Shown one piece after another: positions 1 through 10,344 of a stretch of DNA of 64,000 bases. The stretch comes from Trichomonas vaginalis G3 (taxonomy: Eukaryota > Parabasalia > Trichomonadida > Trichomonadidae). The notes below the pieces were generated by a model, which had not been told where the DNA came from, ran no database searches, and saw only the letters and a list, made by a program, of their open reading frames with translations. The DNA lies in the NCBI RefSeq assembly GCF_026262505.1, contig NC_067206.1, forward strand, positions 930,001 through 994,000, in the 5' to 3' direction. The translations under genes were made by a program, and so were the position numbers. Position 1 is the first letter of the stretch. The number at the start of each line of letters is the position of its first letter.

Positions 1-344
1 GAGGTCTATACACTGATATTAATGTTGACTTCGATGCACATTACTATTCCTCAGCTTGCTACTCAATTTTTGAGCAACATCCAAGAAAAGACGGAAAAAT
101 GTACGAATTGAATGGCAAATACGCACCAGTAGTTATACATCAGTTTGATAGAATATGTCCATTGATGATATATGATAGAGATGTTTGTCCTGCTTTGAAA
201 ACTCTCAACTTAACATATCTTCATAAAAAATGGTTTGGAAATCCAGAAAGACCGCGTTTTACGCATATCAGTCAGAAGTGTGGAGAAAAGGATTCTGATA
301 CAAGAATGTTTGGCTACTTTTTTGGCCCAAATCAAGATTTTTAA
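1..344 (+). CDS. 3' end of a host protein gene, function not recognised
   Basis: The reading frame is open from base 3 to the stop at 342-344, so the gene starts left of the window and about 113 C-terminal residues are visible. The tail includes a run reading APVVIHQFDRICPL and ends MFGYFFGPNQDF. An aromatic-rich block with an HQFDR motif resembles the donor-binding end of some Golgi or ER glycosyltransferases, but that is only an impression. The first in-frame Met is at base 99 and is probably internal, because the coding-like sequence runs on upstream of it. The product is hypothetical. Confidence 0.6.
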   Translation, partial: GLYTDINVDFDAHYYSSACYSIFEQHPRKDGKMYELNGKYAPVVIHQFDRICPLMIYDRDVCPALKTLNLTYLHKKWFGNPERPRFTHISQKCGEKDSDTRMFGYFFGPNQDF

Positions 345-680
345 TTTATCTCAGTTCAGCTATCTTTTAGTAGTTGACATAATCATGTATAAAATGTGTT
401 TGTTTGTGATCTAAATCCTAAAAGTATATGTATATAAAGAAAATACAAATTTTACAAAATCACTTCTATTATATTATGATTTTAAAGAGATTTTCACCTT
501 AATATCCATTCAAACATTACATATATAGAAGTGTTCTAATAAAATGCAACAAATATCAATGAATGAAAATGAAACGCTTTAAGAAGCTGAATTTCCATGA
601 AAATATCAATTAACTGGTAACACTAATACTTTTTCTTAAATAATCCTTTATTTAATCATTCATTTCCTACTCAGTGAAGA
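345..680. other. Intergenic spacer, nothing recognised
   Basis: This is AT-rich spacer between two plus-strand host genes. No open frame of note, repeat or RNA gene is visible. A TCATTTCC sequence lies about 20 bases before the next ATG. It loosely fits the trichomonad initiator consensus TCAYTW (established for Trichomonas), which could place the transcription start there. Confidence 0.4.
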
Positions 681-1565
681 ATGCCGTTGTTGAAGCACAT
701 CGGACAAATCGTCCTATGGGCTATGCCAACGGTCGTAACATACTTTATGGTGTGCTATTCGCCAACACTAACTTCGAAGCTGATAGGAACAGCTGTTACG
801 GATTTTTTGACAAATATTTGTTATGGAATTCTATTTTCCTGGAAGTTTATTGATTACGACTCATGGTTTATAGGATTCATACTCGTTTTATTAGTTATTA
901 TATACATTATCAAAGCTCATCAAGCAAATTTATTTTTAATTCAGTTAATCGATTCACCCACAAAGAAAGATTTTCGTAAAACCATCCTACAATACGTAGG
1001 GAACGCTCCACAAATCACAATATCCGCTCAATACACTCAATCAGCGAATTCATCAGCTCAAAACTCCCGTTTACCATCGCCAATCAATTTTGATTATAGT
1101 ACATGGCAGGATGTAACACCATATCCGGTGATCTGCAATTCAGATAATTTAAGAGTTACAACAACTCCAAATATTTATTTGACCAATAGCGCTAAATCTG
1201 CTCTCGACTCGAAGATTTCGGAGCTACAAGCAAATGCAAAGCCACACACAAGATATAAAGCTTCAATTTCTTGTCCTGATTGCGTCGATTATTTCACATC
1301 GGATACATCAGGTCATACAAGTACTCTAATTGTTGTTCTTCGATCGAAATTCATGATAGGACTGTACTACGTGTCATTTTTTATCGGATACAGACTTTGG
1401 TACGAATGTCTTTTCTTTTCTGAGACAAAGGACATGAAAGTACAACTTTTCAAGTGCATCGGAACAGATAGTGATAATCTCCGTGCTAGATGCAACGAAA
1501 TTGACAGATCTGCTCAAAAATGTTTCCAATTGTACTACACAAACTCAAACAGGAATCCATACTAA
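681..1565 (+). CDS. Multi-span membrane protein, hypothetical
   Basis: This is a 294-aa host protein starting at the ATG at 681. Hydrophobic stretches at about residues 8-45 and 60-82 give two N-terminal membrane spans. A third, weaker one lies near residues 222-238 (FMIGLYYVSFFIGY). Between the second and third is a polar loop of about 130 residues containing a CPDC pair. The C-terminal tail is Cys-rich (LFKCIGTDS, ARCNEIDRSAQKCF), which hints at disulphides in a lumenal or extracellular tail. I do not recognise the family. The frame is uninterrupted with a clear start and stop, so it is likely a functional gene. Confidence 0.7.
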   Translation: MPLLKHIGQIVLWAMPTVVTYFMVCYSPTLTSKLIGTAVTDFLTNICYGILFSWKFIDYDSWFIGFILVLLVIIYIIKAHQANLFLIQLIDSPTKKDFRKTILQYVGNAPQITISAQYTQSANSSAQNSRLPSPINFDYSTWQDVTPYPVICNSDNLRVTTTPNIYLTNSAKSALDSKISELQANAKPHTRYKASISCPDCVDYFTSDTSGHTSTLIVVLRSKFMIGLYYVSFFIGYRLWYECLFFSETKDMKVQLFKCIGTDSDNLRARCNEIDRSAQKCFQLYYTNSNRNPY

Positions 1566-1921
1566 TCATTTTTCTTGGGAATTCCTATTTTTCGTTTTAT
1601 TTATGTAAATATTTAATCTATTTCTGATTTTCTTCTTTTTATTTGAAAACTATGGTTCTCATATGTTTATGTAACTCACATAACTTAAATTTCAATTATA
1701 GGAAAGGTAAAAACAGTTAAAATTAATAAAATTCTATAAAATTTAAACAAGAAATTACAAATGAGAGTAAGATAGTCAATACAAGTTAGGCAATTGATAC
1801 TGAAATCTGAATCTATATAAGAAATGAGATTATTGGATAATATTTTTCATTTTTTGTCGAATTGTAAGTTAAATATGTTTCAGTATTATTCCATCGCAAG
1901 TTTTTATCGATACAATATATT
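1566..1921. other. Convergent intergenic spacer
   Basis: This AT-rich spacer lies between two genes that converge. It must contain both 3' ends. No stable hairpin terminator or repeat was recognised. Confidence 0.4.
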
Positions 1922-2308
1922 TTAGAAGCAGGAGAAGCATTGAGATTTGATAATTGCTAGTGCGTTTTCATTATGACTTTGAATAAAGAATGAACAATGA
2001 AAATCTTGCATTCTTGCACCTGGCATTTGATATGATCCGAAAACAACAAGCATTGTTAAAAGATCTGTTTCAGAAACTGATTGAACGTCAAATCCTGTAA
2101 TATAGAATGTAACTTGTGCAGGTAACTGTTCGAAAAATGATTGAATTTCTCCATGGCCGTGATAATCTTTTCCATCCCACTGTAAATAAGCGTCATGAGC
2201 ATAATACATCAATACATCACTTCTATGGCCCATAACTGTTTGGAAATAATCTTTAACAATTTTTTGAGCAATAGAAACGGAATAAGGACTAATATAAAGT
2301 TCAGACAT
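1922..2308 (-). CDS. NTF2-like domain protein (NTF2/NXT1 type)
   Basis: This is a 128-aa protein, the usual length of a stand-alone NTF2 fold. The opening helix (SIAQKIVKDYFQTVM) is followed by the typical run RSDVLMYYAHDAYLQWDG. Then comes HGHGEIQSFFEQLP, matching the family pattern G...I..FF..LP, and a FDVQSV strand. NTF2 proteins carry RanGDP into the nucleus, and the NXT1/p15 relatives pair with an mRNA export receptor. The sequence alone does not decide between these. The ATG at 2308 fits the domain start. The AAAAAGTGAC motif on the coding strand lies just 5' of it. Confidence 0.8.
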   Translation of the reverse strand: MSELYISPYSVSIAQKIVKDYFQTVMGHRSDVLMYYAHDAYLQWDGKDYHGHGEIQSFFEQLPAQVTFYITGFDVQSVSETDLLTMLVVFGSYQMPGARMQDFHCSFFIQSHNENALAIIKSQCFSCF

Positions 2309-2316
2309 TCAAAAAT

Positions 2317-2326
2317 GTCACTTTTT
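2317..2326 (-). promoter_or_regulatory. AAAAAGTGAC motif before the NTF2-like gene
   Basis: On the coding (minus) strand the sequence AAAAAGTGAC ends about 8 bases before the ATG of the NTF2-like gene. The same decamer lies about 35 bases before the TOR gene start. A role as an upstream promoter element is inferred from position only. The reverse complement GTCACTTTTT contains TCACTT, which fits the Trichomonas initiator TCAYTW but in the opposite direction. Confidence 0.35.
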
Positions 2327-2923
2327 ACATAGCATCTCACAAAATAATACGAATTATACCATAATAACTCTTGTTATTAATTACATAATGCATTAGAAAT
2401 CTATAGCATAAAGAACGCCATGATAGACACATCTTTTGAATTGAGATTTGAATCAAGAAGAGGATTCCGCTGTGAAAACGCGATAAAATAATTTGCTATT
2501 TGCTTTATGTATTAATTAAAGAATGATCCGATTATTAGACTGAGATTCATTCGTTCCTATTTGCTCTCTACATTCTCTGAAATATTGCTACTATAGAATA
2601 GCAATTGGGAGCTGGAAACAATAAATTGCCACAAGTTATGTCTCTGCTATTATTTCCATATACAATAAAATGTTTGTTTTATAGATTTAATGCCATTAGA
2701 AGAAGAAAATTAGAATCACAAAAAATCCCAAAAATGAGCTAAAATTATATGAGAATTGATCGTGAATGATGATTTTTCGACAATGAATTAAGCAGCCATA
2801 TTACGAGATCATACTATTTGCTCCAATAAAGAAAAACAAGCACATCAAAATCAAAATAGAATTTGCTATTTTTAATTCTAAAACAAATAATAAAAAATAA
2901 ACAAAAAAATATAAATAAAAAAA
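2327..2923. other. Intergenic spacer between NTF2-like gene and the 3' end of TOR
   Basis: About 600 bases of AT-rich spacer contain the promoter side of the NTF2-like gene and the 3' flank of TOR, both on the minus strand. No gene, repeat family member or RNA was recognised. Confidence 0.4.
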
Positions 2924-5900
2924 TCACCATAAAGGTGACCATCCATGGAAAAGATGAGCCAAGTTATACATATCTGTTGCATCTCTTATTAACTGGTCAA
3001 CTTGTTGAGGTATATCCAATTCGCTCTGTTTCTCATTGTCTCTTCCGCTTATCTTACACATTACTCTGTTCATTGATTCTATGATTGGAATCATGACTTC
3101 TTCGTCATCATTACTCTGCAAACTGAAGTTGTCTCCGAAATTGAAGTTTTCCTCATCATTCACTTGCCCTTCCTCGTTCTCTTTGTTGTTTTCCTTTGCA
3201 GGAATTACGTCAATATCCAGTGGTTCCTGAAGGAAAATGTCCAGCACAGCCATGATCGAATCTTTGTGTGTTCTCATGAGAGAAAGAACTTCTTTGCATG
3301 TTATTCTGAAGTTTCCTTCAATTTTTGTTGGACCGAAAGCATTGACAAACATTCTTGTCAGTCTGAAGGGAATTGTTTCAGGGAATCTGACCTTTATCTT
3401 GTTGACTTCGAAGCAATCTCCGAAATCTATGTGTATCATTGATCCTGTTCTTTGATGAATCATTATGTTGGAAGGATGTCTGTCTCCCAATCCGATGATG
3501 TATCCAATCATTGACATCATTGCACAGCTCTGGCTGAAGTTCACAAGGTGGAGAACCCAATCAGCAGCTGAAGGACTCTTGTACCACATTATGTTCTTCA
3601 AATCATCTTCGTTTTCTTTCGTTTGGTTTTTGACTTCTTTCAAAACTTCGTATCTTTGTATCACTGACAAAGAATCGATGTTGCACTCAACAATCTTCTC
3701 TATACAGTGGTTCTCGAGTATTGGATCTGTGTTCTTTATCTTCCTGTACTCGCTGAGCAATGAATAAATAGTATCTGCATCAGTTACAAATTCAATTAAA
3801 CCGCTTCTTCTTGAAATTGGAGTAATTGAGTATCTGAAGATATTTAGTTCGTGGTTTTTGTATTTCAAGTCGTGTTTGATGTGTTGGTTAATCAAACCAA
3901 AGAACTGCATGATTCTTTCATCCAATCTCAAGTCTTCGCATCCTTTAAGCAAATTCAGATGTTTTTGTCCGTTTGTGTCAACAATTATTAATAATCTCGG
4001 TCTCTGCTTCGAAGGGAAGAACTTGAGGACAGGCTCGAAGTAAGATATGTTAGATAATTCTCCATTTGCTTTGTATGTGCCGGGGACACATATTTTTGTA
4101 TCTTTCAAAAGTGACAAATTTGGATAAATGTCATTAATTGTTATGTGGTCGATTCTTTGTATGTATTTCTTGATTGTGTTGTAGACAATGAGCAGTTTCG
4201 AGCAGCTCTGGTAGTTCATTGTCTTGCAGACAGTCATTACTTCGTTGTAGATCTTGGACATGAATTCTTTGTCTTCGTTTAAATTTGACGGACTTTGCAA
4301 TGCTTCTTCCAACAAAAATTTCGCTTTTGAAAAATTCCCTGTCATCATCAATCTCATCGCTTGGCCAATGGCACTAAACAACAATTCTATTTTTGTGCTA
4401 GAACACCTCAACAAACCTTCAGAAATTGTAATGGCTTCTCTGACACTTTTTGGATTAATTTTGTAGAACCAATTCAACAACTCCGCAGCGGATTCATTCT
4501 TACACTCACTAAGGAAATTAGTTTCTGCTAAGTCTTCTTCATAATTGTTATCTTCTTCTTCAGGTGAAGTGACTTGTAAACTTGAAAAAGTGACATCTTG
4601 ATCAATTCTTATAGAATTTGGTAAATTTTCTCTTATACAGAGCAACAAAGGGAATAAGAGGGAGTGGTAATGCACTTTGAAGAGTTTTTGGAGCAGTTTG
4701 ATCACTAGTTGCTGTGATTGTGATGATGTCTTTCCAAGTTTTGCGAAAAGTTGTGGAGAAATTTGTAAAAATTTTGTGTCAAATTTCAACAATTTTTCTC
4801 CAATTTTCTGGATTTCTATTTCACTGAAATTTGCAGTGAAAACTAAGTAAATCATCTGTATCATGTCGGAAAACGACTCTTCCCTCTTCTCTATCGATTG
4901 GATGAATCCCAAAACAGCGTTTGCGGCACATTTTATCTGAGAATTGTCTTGTTTATACAAACAAGCATTTGCCCAGCTCCATCTGTGGGTGGCTTTGTAG
5001 AAATACTCTTTTTGGTTGAAGCAGAAATTGATGTATTGTATTGTTTCTAGCAATTTCTCGCGTTTTATCGGTGGTTTGTCGTTTTGAATGATCCAATCAC
5101 CAATTGTGTAATAAATACGCGCCAATAGCTTAGGTTTGATCGTGTTATTATTTACAAATGTCTTTTTAAGAATTTGTAAATTTTTTTCTTTCTCAAAAGT
5201 GTCACCTTTTTGCCAATTACATTTAATTTGCAAAAACTTGATGTAGGGAGTTATTTTCTGGCCATCATTGAACAGGTTGTCAATCAAACCATCGAATCCC
5301 TCGTAATTGTTCGTCTTCAAGTACAATTTCAACAGTTTTATGATGACAGGCATTTGTATCTGAACATTTGTATGTGCTAAGCGAATCGGAAGGATGTTAC
5401 TGTACAAATACGGGTCTTTAGGACACATCTCAAGCCTTTCTGTCCATAATTTGAGTGTTTGTTCACCAGACCAATTAATAATTTCAGTAACTTCTTGTAA
5501 CTGCTGCGCTTTGATGATTGATGGATAGAGTTCTGTATTGTTATGCTTAAATACGCTTTTGGCCTTGTTTGCAAGCAAAACAAAGCCTTTTTCGACCTCT
5601 TTCATTAATTTTGCTTTATCTGTTTCTCCTTTCTTTATTTTGTAGACAGTTTCCATGATAACAGTCGATACAGAGTTTTTCTTGAGGATATCAATCATTT
5701 CTCCCAATTCATCCCATCTTTCCAAATTAAAATACGCCGCTGCAAAGATTGGAGCGCATTCATTCATTTCCAGTGGTGTCATGTTGTTTCTGGATGGTTT
5801 TTCGTTGGCTACTTGTCTCCATTTGCTGAGATGTTTGAGAGATCTGAAATAATTTACTGTTTCTGCCTTTAGAGACTTTCTGTGCATGTTGATTTGCATC

Positions 5901-8900
5901 CATTGGTCGTATAATGCCGCTGGCTTGTTCTTCATCTCGTCTAAAGGTATCATTTTCGTTAATCCTTGAATAGTTTTGTCTAATTTCAAATGTCCGCAAA
6001 CTCTGACCAAATCTTCGATGTTGTTTGGGAAAATCTTTGAAGCGAAATACAGAGCGTCTTCAAATAAGAAAGATTTCTCCGCAGCTCGTAAAATAACAGT
6101 ACTATCCATGTACATCATGCTTTCGTTGTTCTGTTCCATGTATTCGAAGAGTTTGACGAGGTTAAATCTGATATCGTTCGGTAAACTATCGCTGTTACAA
6201 GCCATTGTCATTGATGCTGAGATAATTATCTTTGTTTCTTTGTCTAAGTGCTTCCAACATGACAAGAAGGCTGCGTTGAACAGTTTCTCGGCGATATGAA
6301 TCAGATTCGTGCATAAATAATAACAAGAATGAATAAATCTGTTTGGAGAGTTCTTTATAGTGATTGTGACAATCCTTGTCCACCACTCTTTGCGGCTCCA
6401 TAGTGTTTCTGTCTCGTTATAGCTAAATGCATCTTTTAATTCGGTTTCATTCACTTCCAAAAAGTGACATGGTTCTGAAATTTCAACTTTCTGTTCGAAA
6501 TTGTCTGCTGATGAATTTGGTGTTAATTTCAAATTGAATGAGCCATTCGATTTTTGAAAGGCATTCAAATTTTGAGAGGAAGAAGATTTTGAATAAGTGG
6601 TCGCTGAAATTGGAATAGAAGTATCAATGAACTTATAGTCAGATAGGGCGAATGAAGAGTCAGCATCATGTATTATTTGATATCTCGTCAAAGGAATCTT
6701 GTTTTCTATGAATGTTTCCTTGACATATGAATCATGAAAAACAAAATAGTCCTTTCCGAAGATAACCATGATTGAATAGATGACTTGTTGAGCTGCTTCA
6801 ATGATTACATTACTTCTTTCTACATTTGCATCAGTATTTTGCTTACTTGTGATAATTGCATTTAATGCACAGCGAATTGTAGCTGAAACGAACGACGAAC
6901 AATCGCAACTCTGTATGTAAACTCTCAATGCTATCAAAGTATACAGTTTTACAACAGACTTCGTGTCATTTGAATTTGCAGTTGAAATTAAATCGGGAAA
7001 TATCAAAAACAAGTAGTCATGAGACAGAGATCTGATAGATATCAAAGCGATCAACGCGTTCTTTGATATTTCAGCGTTTTCTGAAGCGTATTTGTACAAA
7101 GAATCCAATAAGAAATTAATTAAGCCACTTAAATACATAATAAATATGTCAGAGTAGTTTTTGACTAATATAGGTAATAAATTGAATATTGCGGCCAAAT
7201 TTTGTTCGTTTGCCGGATCTGACATAATTTTCATGACCAAATCGAGTATTTCGTTGCCAATGAGTGCTACCCATGACGGCGGACAATCGCTGCATATCCT
7301 GCCGATGTATCCCAAGTAGATCTGGAGATTTGACGGTGAATCGAATTTTGACAAAAAATTTTCAATGAAATCTTTGAAAAATTCGAATCCGAACGTCATT
7401 GATTTGTCTGCGAATATATCCACTAGTGCCTTTACAGTTTCCAGGTGATATATCAACAGGCTGTTCTCTGTTAATATGTTCAGAAGTATTCTACAAGTTA
7501 ATGAAATCAAGTTTTCATCGCAATAATGGTTTGAAACCGTTTCTTCAATAGGCTGTGTTGTTTGGTCGGTCTGATCTTTGATCGCACCTATGAATCCGAT
7601 CAGTTTCAATACTGCGATGTTTAATTTTCTTGAATTCCACATTGAAGCTATATTTATCAATGTTGGGAAGACTCTCTTGATATCTAGCTTCAATGTATCA
7701 CATCCGTGGGTCAAATACGAGTACATCGTGTGGATAATTGCTAATTTCAGGTTTTTTGGAAAATGTTGCTGCAACATGTACAAAAAGAAGTTGTGGAACT
7801 GGCCAATTTGGTTGGATAACAGATTCATGTTCGATTCGGCGATGATTCCGATGACTTTGATCAATGTCGTGTTCAAATTCAAAATCGCTTTAGATTCGAA
7901 GTAAGAAAGCTCTCTAAACGACTGGAAACTGATCTGGTGCAGCGATATATCACAAAATGTTGACGCATAAACCGAAAACGAGTCGATAATCGCTGAAATT
8001 ACTTCTGGAAGAGGAACTGCGCTTTCTTCCTTAACTAGAAGAGGTCTGTTGGAGTTGAGTATGAACATGGAGTCTAATAGTATCTTCCTTAAGATCGGAT
8101 AGCAAACAAATGGATTGTATTTCGATATTTTACATAATAATATCGTTGCTTTGTTCCGAACATTAAGATTATCATCGTGTGTCAATGTTGATAGCGAGTT
8201 AAGCACTTGGTCATTGGTTAAATACATAAACAAGCTCTCTGGAATCGAAATTAAGACTTTTTCTCTTACAAAAGGTACTGGATCGTTATGGGCCAAAGCT
8301 AAAATCAAATTAATCGGTTCCATGATATCGGTATCGTCTTTATCGTACTGGGCCAAGATTGCGTCGGGACAAACTCCTCTTATCAGCGGATTTGAGTTTT
8401 TTGTGAGGATAAAGAGCATCTTTCGGATCTGTTGGTTCTCTAACTTCTTGCAATTAGACAAAAATATCAAAAATGGAGCGTTATAGAGCACACCTGGATT
8501 TTTTAAAATTAAATTGATTAAATTTGGCCTGAAATCGTCCCAGATCTTTTCTACAATGCTGGGAATTGTGTTGCAATATGTTTCATCAACTTCTGTCTCT
8601 AGTAAAAGTGAAATAATTTCATTTTTATATGTAGTAATGAAATCTGGCTTTAAATCGCATAAAGTTTTGAGTAGTATAATGCCTAGCTTTGATACTTCAA
8701 GTAATTTGTGTCTAAAAATCGTTTTAATTATCGAAAATCTGCAATTGTTTGCTAATTCTATATCTGGTGCTTGTAATCTATGTATAAGAGCCAATACAGT
8801 AAATCTTGTTGGGCAAGAAGCCTCACACCATAAGTTATTTCTGTATATTTCGATTTTCTTTTGAATTGTAACGGGAAGAGTGTAAGTTAATAGTAGTGAT

Positions 8901-9679
8901 ATAACGTATAATGCAACACCGCGTAATTCGTTGGTAAATCCTTCGTACATATTGATTAATTGTGCTAATAATCTTTGTAAAAAGTCAGAAGATAAATCAT
9001 TTGGCAAAACCTCTAAATATACAGCAATTATAAGTAAATCACACATTGAATTCTTCGAAGTCAATTCAAAAATTGTAGAATCTAATAAAATTTTAACGAA
9101 ATCTATTTCTGCGTCATGTTTTTGTTGAGTCCTAGTCTTGATAAGGTATTGCACGAGTTTTTTCAGTGTCTCATATGATACAAATTGAACTTTTACGTTT
9201 TTATTTGTTAATGATAATTTTAATACATTAATTAATTTGGTAAAACAGAACAGAATCGAGCTTGGCGCGTTCTCTACACTGAATTTAATGAAGTATGCAG
9301 CTGAAAGAGCTGTTTCTGAATTAGATAAATTCTTCTCAATATTATCTAAGAAAAGAGAAAGGTAATCGCGCTTTAAATGTTTGATAAGTTTCGAAAATAC
9401 GAACGAAATGAAAATATTATCGTTATCATTTTTCGTTGGATAAATTGAAGAGAGAATATTGAATAATTTCACATGGTGATCCTTCCTGAGCTTTATTAAT
9501 GTGAAAACGATTGTTGCACAATCAACAGGAAGTACCGGTTTCGTCATTAACAAGTCCATTGCTTTTTCTGTAGCAGTTTCTATTTGGGATATAGTAAAAC
9601 TGGATAGTTTTTTGTATTCGGCATCTCTTTTCTCTCTTGCTCTTGCTATAAGCTCAGAGTAAGAGACTCGAGCGCTCAT
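2924..9679 (-). CDS. TOR: TOR-type phosphatidylinositol 3-kinase-related protein kinase
   Basis: This is a 2,251-aa protein. TOR is the Ser/Thr kinase core of the TORC1/TORC2 growth-control complexes. The N-terminal ~1,100 residues look like alpha-helical HEAT repeats. A FAT-like helical region follows, then a FRB-like segment around residues 1,790-1,860. The kinase catalytic loop GLGDRHPSN has its Asp near residue 2,066, and the metal-binding HIDFGDCF has its Asp near 2,085. FPETIPFRLTRM and NFRITCKEVL follow, both TOR-like. An acidic low-complexity insert (KENNKENEEGQ...) precedes a C-terminal FATC ending HLFHGWSPLW. I start at the ATG at 9679 because the open frame further upstream (to 9718) has only a GTG. 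No intron or frameshift is visible across 6.75 kb. The FRB positions that bind rapamycin appear substituted (see findings). Confidence 0.93.
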   Translation of the reverse strand: MSARVSYSELIARAREKRDAEYKKLSSFTISQIETATEKAMDLLMTKPVLPVDCATIVFTLIKLRKDHHVKLFNILSSIYPTKNDNDNIFISFVFSKLIKHLKRDYLSLFLDNIEKNLSNSETALSAAYFIKFSVENAPSSILFCFTKLINVLKLSLTNKNVKVQFVSYETLKKLVQYLIKTRTQQKHDAEIDFVKILLDSTIFELTSKNSMCDLLIIAVYLEVLPNDLSSDFLQRLLAQLINMYEGFTNELRGVALYVISLLLTYTLPVTIQKKIEIYRNNLWCEASCPTRFTVLALIHRLQAPDIELANNCRFSIIKTIFRHKLLEVSKLGIILLKTLCDLKPDFITTYKNEIISLLLETEVDETYCNTIPSIVEKIWDDFRPNLINLILKNPGVLYNAPFLIFLSNCKKLENQQIRKMLFILTKNSNPLIRGVCPDAILAQYDKDDTDIMEPINLILALAHNDPVPFVREKVLISIPESLFMYLTNDQVLNSLSTLTHDDNLNVRNKATILLCKISKYNPFVCYPILRKILLDSMFILNSNRPLLVKEESAVPLPEVISAIIDSFSVYASTFCDISLHQISFQSFRELSYFESKAILNLNTTLIKVIGIIAESNMNLLSNQIGQFHNFFLYMLQQHFPKNLKLAIIHTMYSYLTHGCDTLKLDIKRVFPTLINIASMWNSRKLNIAVLKLIGFIGAIKDQTDQTTQPIEETVSNHYCDENLISLTCRILLNILTENSLLIYHLETVKALVDIFADKSMTFGFEFFKDFIENFLSKFDSPSNLQIYLGYIGRICSDCPPSWVALIGNEILDLVMKIMSDPANEQNLAAIFNLLPILVKNYSDIFIMYLSGLINFLLDSLYKYASENAEISKNALIALISIRSLSHDYLFLIFPDLISTANSNDTKSVVKLYTLIALRVYIQSCDCSSFVSATIRCALNAIITSKQNTDANVERSNVIIEAAQQVIYSIMVIFGKDYFVFHDSYVKETFIENKIPLTRYQIIHDADSSFALSDYKFIDTSIPISATTYSKSSSSQNLNAFQKSNGSFNLKLTPNSSADNFEQKVEISEPCHFLEVNETELKDAFSYNETETLWSRKEWWTRIVTITIKNSPNRFIHSCYYLCTNLIHIAEKLFNAAFLSCWKHLDKETKIIISASMTMACNSDSLPNDIRFNLVKLFEYMEQNNESMMYMDSTVILRAAEKSFLFEDALYFASKIFPNNIEDLVRVCGHLKLDKTIQGLTKMIPLDEMKNKPAALYDQWMQINMHRKSLKAETVNYFRSLKHLSKWRQVANEKPSRNNMTPLEMNECAPIFAAAYFNLERWDELGEMIDILKKNSVSTVIMETVYKIKKGETDKAKLMKEVEKGFVLLANKAKSVFKHNNTELYPSIIKAQQLQEVTEIINWSGEQTLKLWTERLEMCPKDPYLYSNILPIRLAHTNVQIQMPVIIKLLKLYLKTNNYEGFDGLIDNLFNDGQKITPYIKFLQIKCNWQKGDTFEKEKNLQILKKTFVNNNTIKPKLLARIYYTIGDWIIQNDKPPIKREKLLETIQYINFCFNQKEYFYKATHRWSWANACLYKQDNSQIKCAANAVLGFIQSIEKREESFSDMIQMIYLVFTANFSEIEIQKIGEKLLKFDTKFLQISPQLFAKLGKTSSQSQQLVIKLLQKLFKVHYHSLLFPLLLCIRENLPNSIRIDQDVTFSSLQVTSPEEEDNNYEEDLAETNFLSECKNESAAELLNWFYKINPKSVREAITISEGLLRCSSTKIELLFSAIGQAMRLMMTGNFSKAKFLLEEALQSPSNLNEDKEFMSKIYNEVMTVCKTMNYQSCSKLLIVYNTIKKYIQRIDHITINDIYPNLSLLKDTKICVPGTYKANGELSNISYFEPVLKFFPSKQRPRLLIIVDTNGQKHLNLLKGCEDLRLDERIMQFFGLINQHIKHDLKYKNHELNIFRYSITPISRRSGLIEFVTDADTIYSLLSEYRKIKNTDPILENHCIEKIVECNIDSLSVIQRYEVLKEVKNQTKENEDDLKNIMWYKSPSAADWVLHLVNFSQSCAMMSMIGYIIGLGDRHPSNIMIHQRTGSMIHIDFGDCFEVNKIKVRFPETIPFRLTRMFVNAFGPTKIEGNFRITCKEVLSLMRTHKDSIMAVLDIFLQEPLDIDVIPAKENNKENEEGQVNDEENFNFGDNFSLQSNDDEEVMIPIIESMNRVMCKISGRDNEKQSELDIPQQVDQLIRDATDMYNLAHLFHGWSPLW

Positions 9680-9713
9680 AAAAATCCCAAATTTCCTGAA
9701 AGTTTTAGATTTT

Positions 9714-9723
9714 GTCACTTTTT
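9714..9723 (-). promoter_or_regulatory. AAAAAGTGAC motif before TOR
   Basis: On the coding strand AAAAAGTGAC lies about 35-45 bases upstream of the TOR ATG at 9679. It is the same decamer and orientation as before the NTF2-like gene. It is a candidate core-promoter element inferred from recurrence and position. Confidence 0.35.
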
Positions 9724-9935
9724 AATAAGCAATTCATGCCAATACAATGATGAATTTATCATCATTTCTATATGTAAACTTGTTTTATATGTGTGAAAAT
9801 TGAAAATAACGTGTTTTTAAATCGGCATTTTTCAAATTCAACATTGGGACTTCTTTTCATAGTATGTTAAGAACCTACCAGTCCATTGCAGCCTATTTCT
9901 TTATGAGTTGAGCATTGTGGTTCCTATAGGAGATT

Positions 9936-10344
9936 AGTAGTATATGTGGACGGGTTTAGTGACTTTTTTTGTTACATCTATATATAGACGATGCATTAAA
10001 ATATATTTATTTATAAATCATTAAAAAATTAACATTAATTTTAAAATAATTTATTTTTTTTATCTTTTATAAAAGAAGCTATATATAGATGATGTCAGAT
10101 ATTCCGCGATTAATTAAACATTGTTTAAATCCTGAATGGGTTAAACTTCAATTTAAAAATGAAGATTGTGAATTATTAAATGAATATGAAAGCCAAAATA
10201 AGCTAATGAGGTATAAATATAATGATAAAGAATATTTAATTTCATGGAATCAATGGAGTCATAATCAAAGACCTCATAAACGAGAAGAAGAAATTGAAAA
10301 TAATGAAATGGAAATCATTGATGACATTAAAGAGGATGGAATTC
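9936..10344. repeat. Element 1 left terminal inverted repeat (409 bp)
   Basis: The sequence is inverted-complementary to 28445-28814 plus 30064-30102. The two arms are the same length (409 bases) once the foldback insertion in the right arm is removed. They differ visibly only near the tip (TATATGTGG against TAGGATATG). The repeat reaches into a coding region: the first ~85 codons of the gene at 10089 are inside it. The match stops abruptly at GAATTC (10339-10344). Confidence 0.92.

Noticed and set aside
3036-9128. Many plus-strand frames opposite the TOR gene
   Set aside because: They are shadows of the minus-strand coding sequence. The TOR frame is continuous and has family motifs throughout.
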